This document shows, in pieces, positions 46,441 to 57,224 of a stretch of 64,000 bases of DNA. The first letter of the stretch is position 1. Every line of letters starts with the position of its first letter. A program made the translations under genes and the position numbers. The stretch comes from Mycoplasmopsis bovigenitalium (GTDB lineage: Bacteria > Bacillota_I > Bacilli_A > Mycoplasmatales > Metamycoplasmataceae), in assembly GCF_900660525.1 (NCBI RefSeq), contig NZ_LR214970.1:310001-374000 (forward strand). Direction: 5' to 3'. Under the pieces are notes generated by a model, which saw only the letters and a list, made by a program, of their open reading frames with translations, was not told where the DNA came from and searched no databases.

Positions 46441-48039
46441 TTAGAAAATTAAAGTTTTGGCTAATCCTTTGTTAGTAAATACATATGATGTGTTGCCATT
46501 AAATACTACATCAACTAATTCTGGATAGTCTATAAATGGGTTTCGATTTTTTTGGTGTTTATAAATTCCATTATTTCTGTCTAAATCAAACTGTGAAATT
46601 GGGTCTAGATAGTGTCATTTAAGCATTGTTTTTAAGAAATTTTTATTGATTTTGTTGCCTGAATCAAAAAATCTTTGTGCTGAACGATTGTGTCTGATGC
46701 TTTTGTCTTTATAAGTTAGGGCAAAGTATAAAAATGCTCTTGCAATATCCCCTTTGAATTCATCATTTGGCTCAACAACTTGCTCGCCATCTTCAACTCC
46801 CGCACCAAGTTTTGTGCCATTGCTTGAAATTATTTTGCCATTTTTAACTTCGCCAAATGGAAGGTTGCCATGAAGTGCATTAACTTGTTTATCAGAAGGT
46901 CAAACATGGTGCGCGTCGTTTTTCATTGGCGCTGCTTTTTTAAATCATGACTGAGCAACTAAGTGCTCTCTGTTCATTCCTAAACCTTCTCTATTACCTG
47001 TATCTGAATATTTACCAAATTCAAAGTTATATTTGTCGTTTCCATTCGGAATTTCAGTGTATATGTCAAGAACGCTGCCATCATTTTCATAGTATTTATC
47101 TACAAATGAATCACGATATGTGGTGTGTAATTGATCATAACCACCAGTTTTGTTTCTATGGGCTTTTTGAATTTCAAAAAGAGCATCAATTAATTCCTGA
47201 CCGCTTTTGCCTTCTAATGATGCATAAAAGTTGCTATTTGTATATTCAACTTGTTTTGCTTCATTGATTGATTTTGCAACAATTTTAGAGCTTTTTTCAT
47301 GTTTTGGATTATTTTCAACATTGCTTATTGAAGTGGTGCCTTGGTCATTATTTGGATCTTGGTCTACTGGAAAATCGTCTTGATGGGTTTCAATTCCGTT
47401 TGGATTCTTTTCAAGTTTAAATACTGAAGTATAAACATTTTCGCTAACGTAAGGCGGTTTATTTTTGCCTTTGTATTTAGTAACTTTGTAATAAATGGTT
47501 AATTCGTTATCATTAATTTTAAAATCAATTAAATCATTTGTCTTTTTGTCGCCTTGTTTCATTGACTGGTTAGCATAATTGAATTTGCCTTGATCTCTAA
47601 GTCTAAAAATAAGCTTAGCGGCAGCTCATCCATCTTTGCCTTTTGGCTTTTCTGGTGCATAAACAATACCTCTTTTAGAGAAGGCAAAAAATAATTTATT
47701 TGTTTTTAAAATTTCAAGCACATTCCCTTCAAAGCCTTCAACAAGAATTAATCCTTGGTTTTGTTTTTCAGCTATTTCGGCAAATTTAGGGTCTTTGCTT
47801 CTTAAATTTGGCTCGCTTTGAATGGTGTGAGTTTTTGAAGGTTGCTTGATTTTATTAGTGTTTTGTCCATTTCCGCCAGTATTTGAAGAACCTGCATCAT
47901 TTTGGGGATCTTTTTCTGGGGTTGTTACTTGTTTTTGAGGTTTTTTTGTTTGTTCAACTTTTTTACATGATATTGAAACAATGCTTGTTGAAATAACAGC
48001 AATGGGACTAATTGCCAGCATTAATTTAAATTTGTTCAT
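46441..48039 (-). CDS. Lipoprotein with an Endonuclease I-family domain
   Basis: 532 aa. The signal MNKFKLMLAISPIAVISTSI ends at a lipobox (VSISC, C25), so it is surface-anchored. A long low-complexity linker rich in Lys, Pro, Gln and Asn follows. The C-terminal third has the beta-beta-alpha nuclease motifs NREHLVAQSWF and NDAHHVWPSDKQVN (catalytic His). NLPFGEV and RGDIARAFLYFAL-like sequence fit Endonuclease I. TGA at 47626, 47563-region and 46945 is Trp. Likely degrades external DNA next to the ComEA/ComEC genes. Confidence 0.85.
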
Positions 48040-48195
48040 TAATCTCCTAGGAATTTGAAATTTAAAAAATTCTTTCTTTAATTATATTAAAAAATCATTT
48101 AACTTATTTTTTGCACGTTTTAAAGCAGATTAATTGAATAAAAATAATGGAAATATTATGAAATAATAGTTGAATATAGGTGACATAAAACAGAA

Positions 48196-48221
48196 AATAA
48201 AAAACTCAGAGCACTGAGTTT
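48196..48221 (-). terminator. Terminator after rplT
   Basis: AACTCAG-TGCT-CTGAGTT on the minus strand, followed by TTTTATTTT. Confidence 0.88.
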
Positions 48222-48227
48222 GATTGA

Positions 48228-48578
48228 TTATTTACCGTTTTTTGAAATTTCAACAAGGTTTGAAAATACTTTAGGTTCGTTGATTGCTAATTCTGAAAGC
48301 ATTTTTCTGTTGATTGTAATGTTTGCTTTTTTAAGTCCGTTAATAAATTGTGAATATGAAACACCTTCTGCTCTAGTAGCAGCATTAATACGAGCGATTC
48401 ATAGTTTTCTAAAGTTACGTTTTACTTGTTTACGGTCTCTAAATGCATATGTTCAAGATTTAACAACTGCTTGTTTAGCAACTTTGTAACCTATTGATTT
48501 GTGTCCAAAATATCCTTTAGCTAATTTTAGTCATTTTTTTCTTCTAGCTCTTGTAACTGTTCCGCCTTTAACTCTCAT
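48228..48578 (-). CDS. rplT: 50S ribosomal protein L20
   Basis: Early 50S assembly protein, 116 aa: [20 protein letters not shown], then [35 protein letters not shown] and [10 protein letters not shown] follow. Three TGA Trp codons. In Firmicutes L20 also represses its own operon through the infC leader; the leader upstream of infC here fits this. Confidence 0.97.
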
Positions 48579-48619
48579 AATTTCCTTCTTCCTTTATTGT
48601 GAATTGTGAATAAAATCTA

Positions 48620-48808
48620 TTAAAATAGACCTTTAAATCTTTTGATGTCAGATGCGTGCATTTGAACAGATTTACGTGCTTGACGTTTTTGTTTTGTGGT
48701 TTTATTTTGGGCTAGATGTGAACGGTATGCTTGCTCTCTTAAAACTTTACCTGTACCAGTAATTTTGATACGTTTTTTTAGAGCACTTTTTGTCTTCATT
48801 TTAGGCAT
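48620..48808 (-). CDS. rpmI: 50S ribosomal protein L35
   Basis: 62 aa starting [20 protein letters not shown], with [13 protein letters not shown]. The start at 48808 has AAAGGAG 5 nt upstream. An ATG ten codons earlier lies inside the former infC tail and is not used. Confidence 0.96.
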   Translation of the reverse strand: MPKMKTKSALKKRIKITGTGKVLREQAYRSHLAQNKTTKQKRQARKSVQMHASDIKRFKGLF

Positions 48809-48862
48809 ATTGACTCCTTTATTCTTCGTCGTTTTCATCAGAATCTGACTCAGAATTGTTTT

Positions 48863-48906
48863 GTTCTGTATTTTTATCTACTATGTTCTGTATTTTTATC
48901 TACTAT
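48863..48906 (-). repeat. 22-bp tandem duplication at the 3' end of infC
   Basis: Two exact adjacent 22-nt copies (48863-48884 and 48885-48906), beginning GTTCTGTATTTTTATC on the given strand. 22 is not a multiple of three, so the second copy shifts the infC frame and creates the present stop. Confidence 0.95.
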
Positions 48907-49476
48907 GTTGTTTTCCTTTTTATATTTAGCAACTTTAATTTTATTTGGTTGTAAATAAAAGTCAAGGAATTTACCGTTAATTAATGTTGCTTCTTTAGTG
49001 ATTTCCGCTATATCTTCAAGTAAAGCATAGAATCTATTTAATGTGTCATGACCTAATTCTGGTCTAGCAGCTTCTCTACCACGGAATTTTAAACTAACTT
49101 TTAGTCTATCACCGTCAAGTAAAAATTCTCTAGCTTTTCTTGCTTTAGTTTTTAAATCATGTTCGCCAATCATAACTGTCAAACGAATTTGACGGTTTTG
49201 AATTACGGTTTGCTTTTCTTTAGCAGCTTTTTGTTTTTTCTTTCTTTCATACTTGAATTTGCCATAATCTAGAATTCTGGCAATTGGTTTTGGTTCTACA
49301 CTAATTAAAACCAAGTCCATTCTATACTCTCTAGCAATCTCAATTGCTTCGCGAGTTGGTGTAACGCCAATTTTGTCCCCTTCAGGTCCAATTAAAAAGA
49401 CTTTTGAAAAAGGGATATTGCCGTTAATCATGTGTTCAGCTGCTGGCTTTTTATTTTTAGTATTTGTTGGTTGAAT
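48874..49476 (-). CDS. infC: Translation initiation factor IF-3, ATT start, shortened C-terminus
   Basis: About 200 aa. [24 protein letters not shown] opens the N-domain; [18 protein letters not shown] is the linker; [18 protein letters not shown] lies in the C-domain. The AAGGAG at 49483-49488 has no ATG or GTG behind it but is followed by ATT codons. The second (49476) has the best spacing, and ATT is the known rare start of infC. Upstream codons in frame belong to the leader. The gene ends NTEHSR because of a 22-bp duplication; with one copy it would continue as an acidic tail to 48819. Confidence 0.9.
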   Translation of the reverse strand: MQPTNTKNKKPAAEHMINGNIPFSKVFLIGPEGDKIGVTPTREAIEIAREYRMDLVLISVEPKPIARILDYGKFKYERKKKQKAAKEKQTVIQNRQIRLTVMIGEHDLKTKARKAREFLLDGDRLKVSLKFRGREAARPELGHDTLNRFYALLEDIAEITKEATLINGKFLDFYLQPNKIKVAKYKKENNIVDKNTEHSR

Positions 49477-49479
49477 AAT

Positions 49480-49620
49480 TAACTCCTTAAATAATAGATA
49501 AATGTAAAAATAAAAGTGGTATCCCACTTCTAAACTACGATCAAAAGAGATTTTAATTGTAGCTAGAAACCCAAGGCTATGGCCATCAGGTGAGATGTTA
49601 TCTACTTTCTGCAATTAAAT
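49480..49620 (-). promoter_or_regulatory. Structured leader of the infC-rpmI-rplT operon with attenuator
   Basis: About 140 nt upstream of infC with no independent gene. It contains the intrinsic terminator AAGTGG-GATA-CCACTT followed by TTATTTTT (49505-49529) just before the infC ribosome-binding site. An upstream segment (ATCTCACCTGATGGC, GCCTTGGGTTTC) could fold alternatively. This is the arrangement of L20-controlled attenuation in Firmicutes; the binding itself is inferred. Confidence 0.65.
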
Positions 49621-49709
49621 ATTGCTTTTATATTTTAACACTTTTATTAAATAATTTAGAAAATTAATTATTTTCCTTATACGAATAAAAATGAATTGAA
49701 TTAGTAAAA

Positions 49710-49946
49710 TTAAATAACAAAACTTACTATTATTTTTTCTGCTTTTTTGATTATTTTGTATCCAAATTCATCGCTATGTTCATCTAAATATTTTATAACT
49801 TGGTGATACAATTCGTTATCTTCATTGTCAATAAATTTGACTTCAACTTCGTTAGCACCCTTTTCTCAAGCATCATCTAATTCAAGTTCGAAATTACAAA
49901 TTGCTTGTTTGATGTTTTGGTAGTTTCCTAAAATTATTTCAATCAT
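49710..49946 (-). CDS. Small acidic protein of unknown function
   Basis: 78 aa, MIEIILGNYQNIKQAICNFE; one TGA Trp in LDDAWEKG. The composition is soluble and acidic. It starts 9 nt after the tmcAL stop with AAAGGAG, so it is clearly translated from the same mRNA. It is not recognised; the alternating beta/helix pattern is compatible with a small alpha/beta domain. Confidence 0.75.
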
Positions 49947-49955
49947 ATTTCTCCT

Positions 49956-50849
49956 TTACCATTTTTTACATAAAATTCAGGCAATTATTCTTTTAATTCT
50001 GCTTGCTGTATAGCGTTTCGATACACAAGCATTAACAAAAGAATTATAATCTGGTTGATTAGCATTTTTTAGTAATAAATTTTCAATGCCTTCAGAAACC
50101 AATTTTACCTTTTTCAATTTATTTATGTTTGTATTGGTCAAAATCTTAATAAATTTTTTATAGTATTTATCAATAAAGCGTGGGTGCTTTATTTTCATTG
50201 GTGAAAACTGCGATATTGATTCATTGTTGCGCAATTTATTGCGTAATAACGATGCTGAGGCATAATTATCAATTGTTGTTTCACTATGAAAAGCAATATT
50301 TCTCTCCAATGAGTAAGGTGTGATATTGTAATCATTAAAAATTATTGTTTTTATATACTCAAAACCTAAAATATCATTAGGCATAGTGAAGTTTTTTCCC
50401 GTTAATTCTTGCAATGCACAACTAAAAGCTTTGGGATATGCTAATTTCTCTTTACGAATATATTTACGAATGATTTGGTCAAAATTTTGTTGGTTTTTTT
50501 TAAGAGTTTTTGCAATAAAAATCATCTGCTCAATATCATTAGATTCGGAACCAAAAACAATTTTATCAACTCCTGCTTTATATAATTTTTTAATAGCATT
50601 TTGAGCAAATATATGGGCGGCTTGAACACCTTGTTCGAAGTTTAGCTTTAAAACTTTATTTACTCCATATTTTTTTGCTATTGCTTTGCGTTTAGCAAAA
50701 CTAGTGATGGTTAACTCGCCCCGCTGACTGAATTTATCAGTCATGACAACAATAATTTTCTCGTTAGGGAAATTCTCTTTTATTCAATTTAACTGGCGAA
50801 TATGACCATTATGAAATGGATTATATTCTGCGACAATTCCAATAGCCAT
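49956..50849 (-). CDS. tmcAL: tRNA(Met) cytidine acetate ligase family protein
   Basis: 297 aa. The N-terminus IGIVAEYNPFHNGHIRQLNW is the HxGH nucleotidyltransferase motif of the YlbM/TmcAL family. VVMTDKFSQRGELTITSFAK, KIVFGSESND and NDILGFEYIK follow. Family members acetylate the wobble cytidine of elongator tRNA-Met using acetate and ATP. It is shorter than the usual 380-400 aa, as the C-terminal part seems trimmed. The start at 50849 has AAAGGAG upstream. Confidence 0.85.
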
Positions 50850-51009
50850 ATTACTCCTTTTATTTATTAATTTTAAATAAAAAATCAATCTAAAAAAGCA
50901 ATTAAAAAATATTATTAAATATCCTTATTTTTTTCAATGAACTTATTGAATGAAAGTTTATGTTGTAGCACTAAAGATTATCAATTTGTCATTAATTTAT
51001 AATTATTTT

Positions 51010-51073
51010 TTTTGTGATTTGATTCCCAAAACTTCCAAAAATAAAAAGTTTTGTGATTTGATTCCTAAAACTT
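51010..51073. repeat. Two 25-bp direct repeats upstream of the ATPase gene
   Basis: TTTTGTGATTTGATTCC followed by (C/T)AAAACTT at 51010-51034 and again at 51049-51073, 39 nt apart with a single mismatch. They lie 45-110 nt before the start codon. Possible regulator-binding sites or a recombination scar. Confidence 0.7.
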
Positions 51074-51118
51074 TTAAATAGAAAAAAGTGGTTTATAATA
51101 TAAATATTAAGGGTAAAT

Positions 51119-52438
51119 ATGGTTGAAAGTAACAAACAATTAAAATCAAGAGATATATATCTTAGTCAATTAATTGAATTCAAGGATAAAGAACCAATTA
51201 AGGTTATTACTGGTATTAGAAGGTCTGGTAAGTCAAGTTTATTAAAACTAATGCAAGAACATCTTTTGGATAATGGCGTTAAGGAAAAACAAATTATTTC
51301 AATGAATTTTGAATCTTTTGATTTTCAGAGTATGAATTATACCGATTTGTATGAGTATGTAAAAAACCGAATAGTTAAAGGCAAAAGGTCTTATTTGTTT
51401 TTTGATGAGCTCCAACGAATTGATAAATGAGAAAATGCTATAAACGCATTTCGTGTTGACTTTGATTGTGATATTTATATTACTGGTTCTAATTCATACT
51501 TATTATCAACCGAATATTCTACATATTTGGCAGGTAGATATGTAGAAATTAAAATGTATCCGCTGTCATTTAAAGAATTTATTGATTTTCATGGTTTTAA
51601 ATTAGTTGAATATAAAACACTGCTTGGCAATAATAAAAAAAGAGCTTTGAATGCAAATGATGAAATTGTTGAAATTAATGACTTATTTGATGCTTACTTA
51701 AGATATGGCGGGATGCCTGGAATAATGGATATTGGACTTGAACAAAATAAAGTACTAACACTTTTAGATGGTGTATATTCAACAGTAATTATAAGAGACA
51801 TTCTTCAGCGACACAGAAAAAGCCAATTAAGTCAAATCTCTGACACAGAGTTATTGAGAAAGATTGTATTATTTTTGGCAGATAATATTGGCAACAATAC
51901 TTCAATTAATTCAATTAGCAATGTCTTGTTATCTCAAAATATGCTTCAACAAGTTCAAAAATCATCTAAACCAGCTACCAAAACTATTTCATCTTATGTT
52001 GCCTCACTAAAGGAATCGTTTTTATTTTATGAAGTAAAACGTTTTGATATAAAAGGAAAAGAATATTTAAGCACACTTGGTAAATACTACATAGTTGATA
52101 TCGGATTAAGAAATTATTTACTTGGATTTAGAGATAGAGATAAAGGTCATATTCTTGAAAATATTGTTTATTTTGAACTATTAAGAAGAGGTTATGATGT
52201 TTGCATTGGCAAAATAAATGATTTAGAAGTTGATTTTATAGCAACAAAACCTGATGAAAAAATTTATATTCAAGTTAATCAAAGCATGAAAAATGAATCA
52301 GTAAGAGATAGAGAACTTAATGCATTGCAAAAAATAAACAATAATTATCGAAAAATGATTATTAGTTTAGATAAATTAATCGATGATGAATTCAATGGCA
52401 TTGAAATTGTTGATTTAATTGAATGGTTGCTAAAATAG
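51119..52438 (+). CDS. ATP-binding protein, AAA_14/DUF4143 family
   Basis: 439 aa. The P-loop is ITGIRRSGKSSLLKL (about residues 30-45), Walker B-like YLFFDELQRI and sensor ITGSNSYLLS. The central block LAGRYVEIKMYPLSFKEF is diagnostic of this family. The C-terminal DUF4143 domain has YYIVDIGLRNYLLG and the nuclease-like ENIVYFELLRRGYDV with LEVDFIA. Role is unknown; such genes are scattered, often mobile, and proposed in defence or regulation. It ends IEWLLK. Its last 45 nt are copied at 57607. Confidence 0.85.
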
Positions 52439-52447
52439 CAATAAATT

Positions 52448-52486
52448 AAAATGTGCGTTTTTGATGTTTAACGCACATTTTATTTT
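52448..52486. terminator. Bidirectional terminator between the ATPase gene and res copy 1
   Basis: AAAATGTGCGTT / AACGCACATTTT stem, ten-nt loop. It serves both convergent genes. Confidence 0.85.
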
Positions 52487-52495
52487 CGCAATTTT

Positions 52496-55141
52496 CTAAA
52501 TGCCCTTAATGAATTCACTTATATACGACTTAAATTTTTCAATTTTATCATGTTGCTGATTAAAGAAAGGAAAGCCAATAATTTTATATTGGTCAGAAAG
52601 CAGTCCGCTAATATGATTTTTTTCTTCAATTTCCATTAAAAATTCTTCTTTTCATGGGTCTTTTTCAAGTATGTGCTGACCTTTTGGTTCAATGAATGCT
52701 TGATATGTTGTTTCCTCATAAATTGTTTTTCTTTTAATAAATAATAAAAAGTCTGGCTCAAATCTTTGGCCTTTATCAAATGAATAGATAGCTAATTCAG
52801 GAATTCTTTCATTTCTTACAACATAGTACTCTAGGTCTTTATTTTTGAGCATCGGTTCAATATCGCTTTTAAAGTGTTTGATAAATAATTTTTCTTCGCT
52901 TGTGCCATAATTATCATTAAACACATATCAATTTTCTTTTGATAAATCAAGTTGATAAGCATTATTAGTACAATTATTTTGTGAATCACCCTTACCACCA
53001 TTATTATCAATAGTTTGGAGATTAATAATTTTATCTTTTAATACTTCGCTAAGCTGCTTAGCTACAAATTCTGTTGAACCCTCATATTGTGGTTTTAAAT
53101 TTAAAATATGTGATGCAATGTTTGCTAAAGCGTTTTTAACGGCAAAAAATATTGTTTTAGCACTTAAATTGCCCGAATATGTGATACTTATATTTGAGTT
53201 ACCAATAAATTCGTCAGAAGTTAAAAACTCTTTAGTTGATTTTAAATTAGTAAATTTTTCTTTTAAAACATTAAAACTTAACTCGTTATAACATTCAATA
53301 GCACCCAAAAGAATGTTATAACTAATGTCTTTTAGTTTGATATTTGTTACATTTACATTCAAATTATTGTTTGAATAATCATCACCAAATAAATTTGATA
53401 TATAACCTGAATTTTTAACATCAGTATAATCATAAGTTTTGTTTCTAATGCTTGATTCTAGAGAGTCTGGTTTACTTTTAGGTATTCTTTTATTTGAATA
53501 AACAAAGGTTTTTTTATAAAATTCGCTAGATTTAAATTCATCTTTTAGTCTATATTCTATTTTATTTTGCACTTCAGGTTGTAAACCGCTAGCAATTAAG
53601 GCTCTATGCAGTTCTGAGATATATTGTGAGTCATTTTTGCTATGAAAATACATAGTTTCTAAAATTCGATTTTTGTTTTCGATATCTTGGTCATATTTTC
53701 TTTTGAATTTGTCATCTTCATCATTGGTTGCAAATGGGCAATATCTAGCTCCCCGACCAATAAGTTGTGCTTCTTTAATTGTATAAGACCCAATTTTGCC
53801 TTTTCCGGCTTGTCGCGTATCATATAAGCGCACTATATCAAATAAATTTAATACATCCCAGCCCTCATTTAACATATCAACTGAAAAAATAATTCTGATT
53901 GGATTATTGGTGTCTTCTAATGAATTAACTAACAATTGTTTTTCTTTATTATCGTCAGAAGCTCCATTCATAATTATTGAATTTTCAACAGTAAATGAAT
54001 TTTTAATTGATTGCTCTAATAATTCAAGAGTATTATCTTTTTGTTTAAAGTAATTGATAGCTTCATTTAATTTTTCAATGTTAAATAGCTCTAAATTCAA
54101 CAATTCATAACTTGTTAAAGTTTTTATTTTGTTAAAAAATTCTTCATAAAAACTTTTCGATTCATTAATTCTTTGCGACTTAAGCATAATTACAGGTTTA
54201 ATATTAAGTTTTAAGTCTGAAAAAAGAAATTTTCGATATTCACTCATTACTAATGCTATTAGCGTTCTTTGTCACAAATCACCAGAAGTAGCAAAATTTT
54301 GAAAATCTTTTGTATAGCCACTTTCCCTAAAATTTACAAGCGGATAGTTAAAGACAATTTTATCCTTGTATTTTTCAAGAACATTGCTATCTTTTAAATC
54401 ACAAGTTGCCGTGAATTCAAGCATTATATTATCTTTATTTCTATTAAATGCATTCATAACTGAGATTTCTCAGTTTTTTAATTCAGATTCTTGGTCTATT
54501 GTTTTTTTCTTAGTAAATGAATTAATGTGATGGCTTTCATCAGAAATAAATACAACTTTATTGTCTTCAAATTGGTCAAATGTTATTTTATTTTCCTTTG
54601 GCTGCATTAAATCTAAGTGCAACTTTTGCGTGGTAGTAAAGACTATTTCAATATCATCACTAAGTATATTATTGGTAAAATTATCAACTTTTTTGATTTT
54701 TATATTATTGCCTAAATATTGAATATTTTCGTCAAATAAATATTTGCTAGATAATGGATTAATAAAGTTTTCAATTGTTTTTTCAAGCACATTGGTTTGA
54801 TTGACAAAAAACAAAAATTTCCGATAACCTTTTGTATATAAATAAAGAATAAGTCCAGCCATTATAACAGTTTTACCACTCCCTGTTGCCATATGAAATA
54901 GTGAGTGAATTTGTTTATTATTTCTTAATTTACCATTTTCAAAATACAAAATAAAATTACTAAAAGCATCTTTTTGATACTCTCTTAAAATTATGTTTTT
55001 TGATAGTCCACTATTAATAATGTCGGGAAAATCAATACTTTTGCCATATTCTTTTAAAGTATTAATTTTTTCATATAAAAATTGTTCTTTTATATTATTT
55101 ATCCCTATAAAATGAGTTGGTAAATGATTTATCAACTTCAC
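52496..55141 (-). CDS. Type III restriction endonuclease subunit Res, copy 1
   Basis: 881 aa on one frame with TGA Trp. It is an SF2 helicase: REYQKDAFSNFILYF then Walker A HMATGSGKTVIMAGL, DEAD-type box VVFISDESHHIN, motif V MLNEGWDVLNLFDIVRL and motif VI QLIGRGARYCPF. The C-terminal nuclease is EPDFLLFIK...QAFIEPKG (D-E-x-K). Type III Res needs Mod to cut DNA between two head-to-head sites. The start appears to be GTG at 55141, 47 nt inside mod, with no clear ribosome-binding site; coupling to mod translation is likely. Confidence 0.92.
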
Positions 55142-57020
55142 TTATATTAAAATCTTCATCATCAATATCTGAGTAATTTACATATAGTTTATTTTTATCA
55201 ACTAAACTAATAAGAGCTTTTTTCTTGTCAGTTAAATCTAAATTATCGAATTCTTTTTCAGCATTTATTAATTCTTCATTTGATATGTAAGGGACTATTC
55301 GATTATCTGAATATATTTTGGTTTTGATTTCATTGATATTATTTTCTTTAGAATCTAGGATTTGGTTAATTAAAGTTTGAGAGTTTTCTAAAAGCTCATA
55401 ATAAACAAATGAACCTCCACCTTGTCATTTTACCGATTCAGAGATGCCGCCTTGTTCGCCTTTGATTACTTTTTTCATTCTTTCAACAGTTATATCTTGA
55501 ATATAATCCATTTGCTCAATTCCTATGTATCTGCGATTCATTTTGTGAGCAACTGCCGCTGTTGTACCAGAACCTAAGAAAAAGTCAAGAACAATATCGT
55601 TTGGTTGAGTACACGATAATATTAAATTTTTTATTAGCAATTCTGGTTTTGGGTTGGAAAAAATACTTTGAATTGTATTAAATATTTTTTTGTTCTCATC
55701 GTCTGCATCTTGATTTTGCCCCCAATCCAACAATAAATCTGTTATAGCTTTTTCTTTTCCTTGTTCTTCTTCTGACAAATCTCTTCTAAGACCTAAATTC
55801 GCCGTTATAAAAATTAAATCATCTCTTACAAAATTATTGATATTTTCTTGTGTAGTTCTGAAATTTGCTTTTATTTTACAACTATTAATTGTTCTTCCAT
55901 TTTCTAGATAAACATCATTAAGATATTCTATTGTCATACTTTTTGATGTATAACTTCCTTTTTTAATTTTATCCACATCAGCTTTTACTCTTATTCCCAA
56001 TGGAAATTCAATAATTGATATTGGATTGCTAGCATTAATAATGGGCTTGTTATTATCTGAAATGCTATCTATTGTAAATTTACCAACATTTTTTTCATCT
56101 TTGGCGTACACCAATATGCTTTCCATTATTGCCGCTATTCTCGATAAAAATGATGGCTGTTTCTTTTTCTTTCAATGCAAGTGTCCTATAAAATTCTCTC
56201 TACCAAATATGTCATCTAATAAAATATTTAAATAGGGTAATTCTGATGTTCCAACCCCAGCATTTCTCGATGTATCCATTTGTACAAAAATCGCCCCATC
56301 ATCACTTAGTAGTCTTCTAGCCAACTCTAGTCTATTTTTCATAAATACAAGTCAAGTTGAATGATTAAATGAGTCATTGTAGTTGAACGAATCATTCCCT
56401 GTATTATATGGCGGGTCAATATAAATGCACTTTACCTTGCCTTCATAGCGTTTAAGCAATGATGAAAGAGCAATTAAGTTATTGCCTTTAATTATTAAAT
56501 TATCATTTTCATTAAGTGTGATATTTTCTTGAATACCATCTTTTGTATATCTTTTTGCATTAGTAAAAACTTTGGGAGCGAGCATTTTACTAATTTCTCC
56601 GCTGGCAATTACTTCATTATAAAGTATCTCGCGACGCTTTTGTTTGTCTTTTTCTTGCCCCCCCCCTATTAAGCAATCTTTATATGGAAAATCTAAAACA
56701 ACATCATTTGTTTTAGAAATGAAATTGCCATTATGTGTTAAACCGATTTTGTTTGAATATTTAGTATATGAATCTGGCAAGAATTCTTTTGATTCAATAA
56801 ATCAAGCAAATTTTTGTTTATCAAAAACCAATGAATTTTCAACATTAACAAAGAATGTCTCTTTTACTTGTTGATTTGCAATTAATAAAGCCAATAAATC
56901 TTTATCCATGTTCATAACATCACTATAAACACTTGTTTTTAATAATTTACCATCTTCTGATATATACTTTTCGTTTGTTAAAAGTAATTTAGAAACTATT
57001 TCAAAAATGTTATTCTTCAT
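55095..57020 (-). CDS. Type III DNA methyltransferase subunit Mod, copy 1 (phase ON)
   Basis: 641 aa. Motif IV CIYIDPPYNTGNDSFNYND (DPPY) comes before motif I DFFLGSGTTAAVA, the beta-class N6-adenine order typical of Mod. In-frame TGA codons are Trp. The poly-G tract (nine G at 56658-56666) encodes Gly-Gly-Gly in CLIGGGQEKD, and the frame continues, so this copy is open. The target-recognition region (about 55605-56320) is unlike copy 2, while the rest is near-identical. It ends FTNSFYRDK, overlapping res. Confidence 0.93.
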
Positions 57021-57224
57021 AACTTGCTCCCTTTCTAATTTGTAAAAATGATATGTATATTTATTAATTAATTAAATGATAGCAAAATTTTATTTGCTTT
57101 CATCAGCGTAAGTTAGAAAAGCTAAAAAACATTAAAAATATGCTTTTAGAAAAATGTTTGCAGACAAAAAAACACTGAAACCAGCTATTAGATTCAAGGA
57201 ATTTACTAACGCTTGAGAACAGAG
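56318..57224. repeat. Long direct repeat B, copy 1 (5' part of mod and hsdS start)
   Basis: Near-identical to 61516-62423 (offset 5198-5199; the difference is the one-base change in the homopolymer). It covers the mod 5' half, the divergent promoter region and the first 24 codons of the hsdS fragment. Confidence 0.93.
56658..56666 (-). repeat. C9/G9 switch tract in mod copy 1
   Basis: Nine C on the given strand, G on the coding strand. With nine the mod frame is open. Loss or gain of one base would truncate the protein shortly downstream. Confidence 0.92.

Larger units (their letters stand above)
52394..55604. repeat. Long direct repeat A, copy 1 (res plus end of mod)
   Basis: Nearly identical to 57607-60817, constant offset 5213 nt. 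It starts in the last codons of the DUF4143 gene and ends at the target-recognition region of mod. A few base differences show that the copies are real and not an assembly duplicate. Confidence 0.95.

Noticed and set aside
49477-49614. N-terminal extension of IF-3 starting at an ATG at 49614
   Set aside because: The extra residues do not resemble IF-3, no ribosome-binding site precedes that ATG, and the region holds an intrinsic terminator; it is leader sequence.
51010-51073. CRISPR array
   Set aside because: Only two repeats with a 14-nt spacer and no cas genes in the window.
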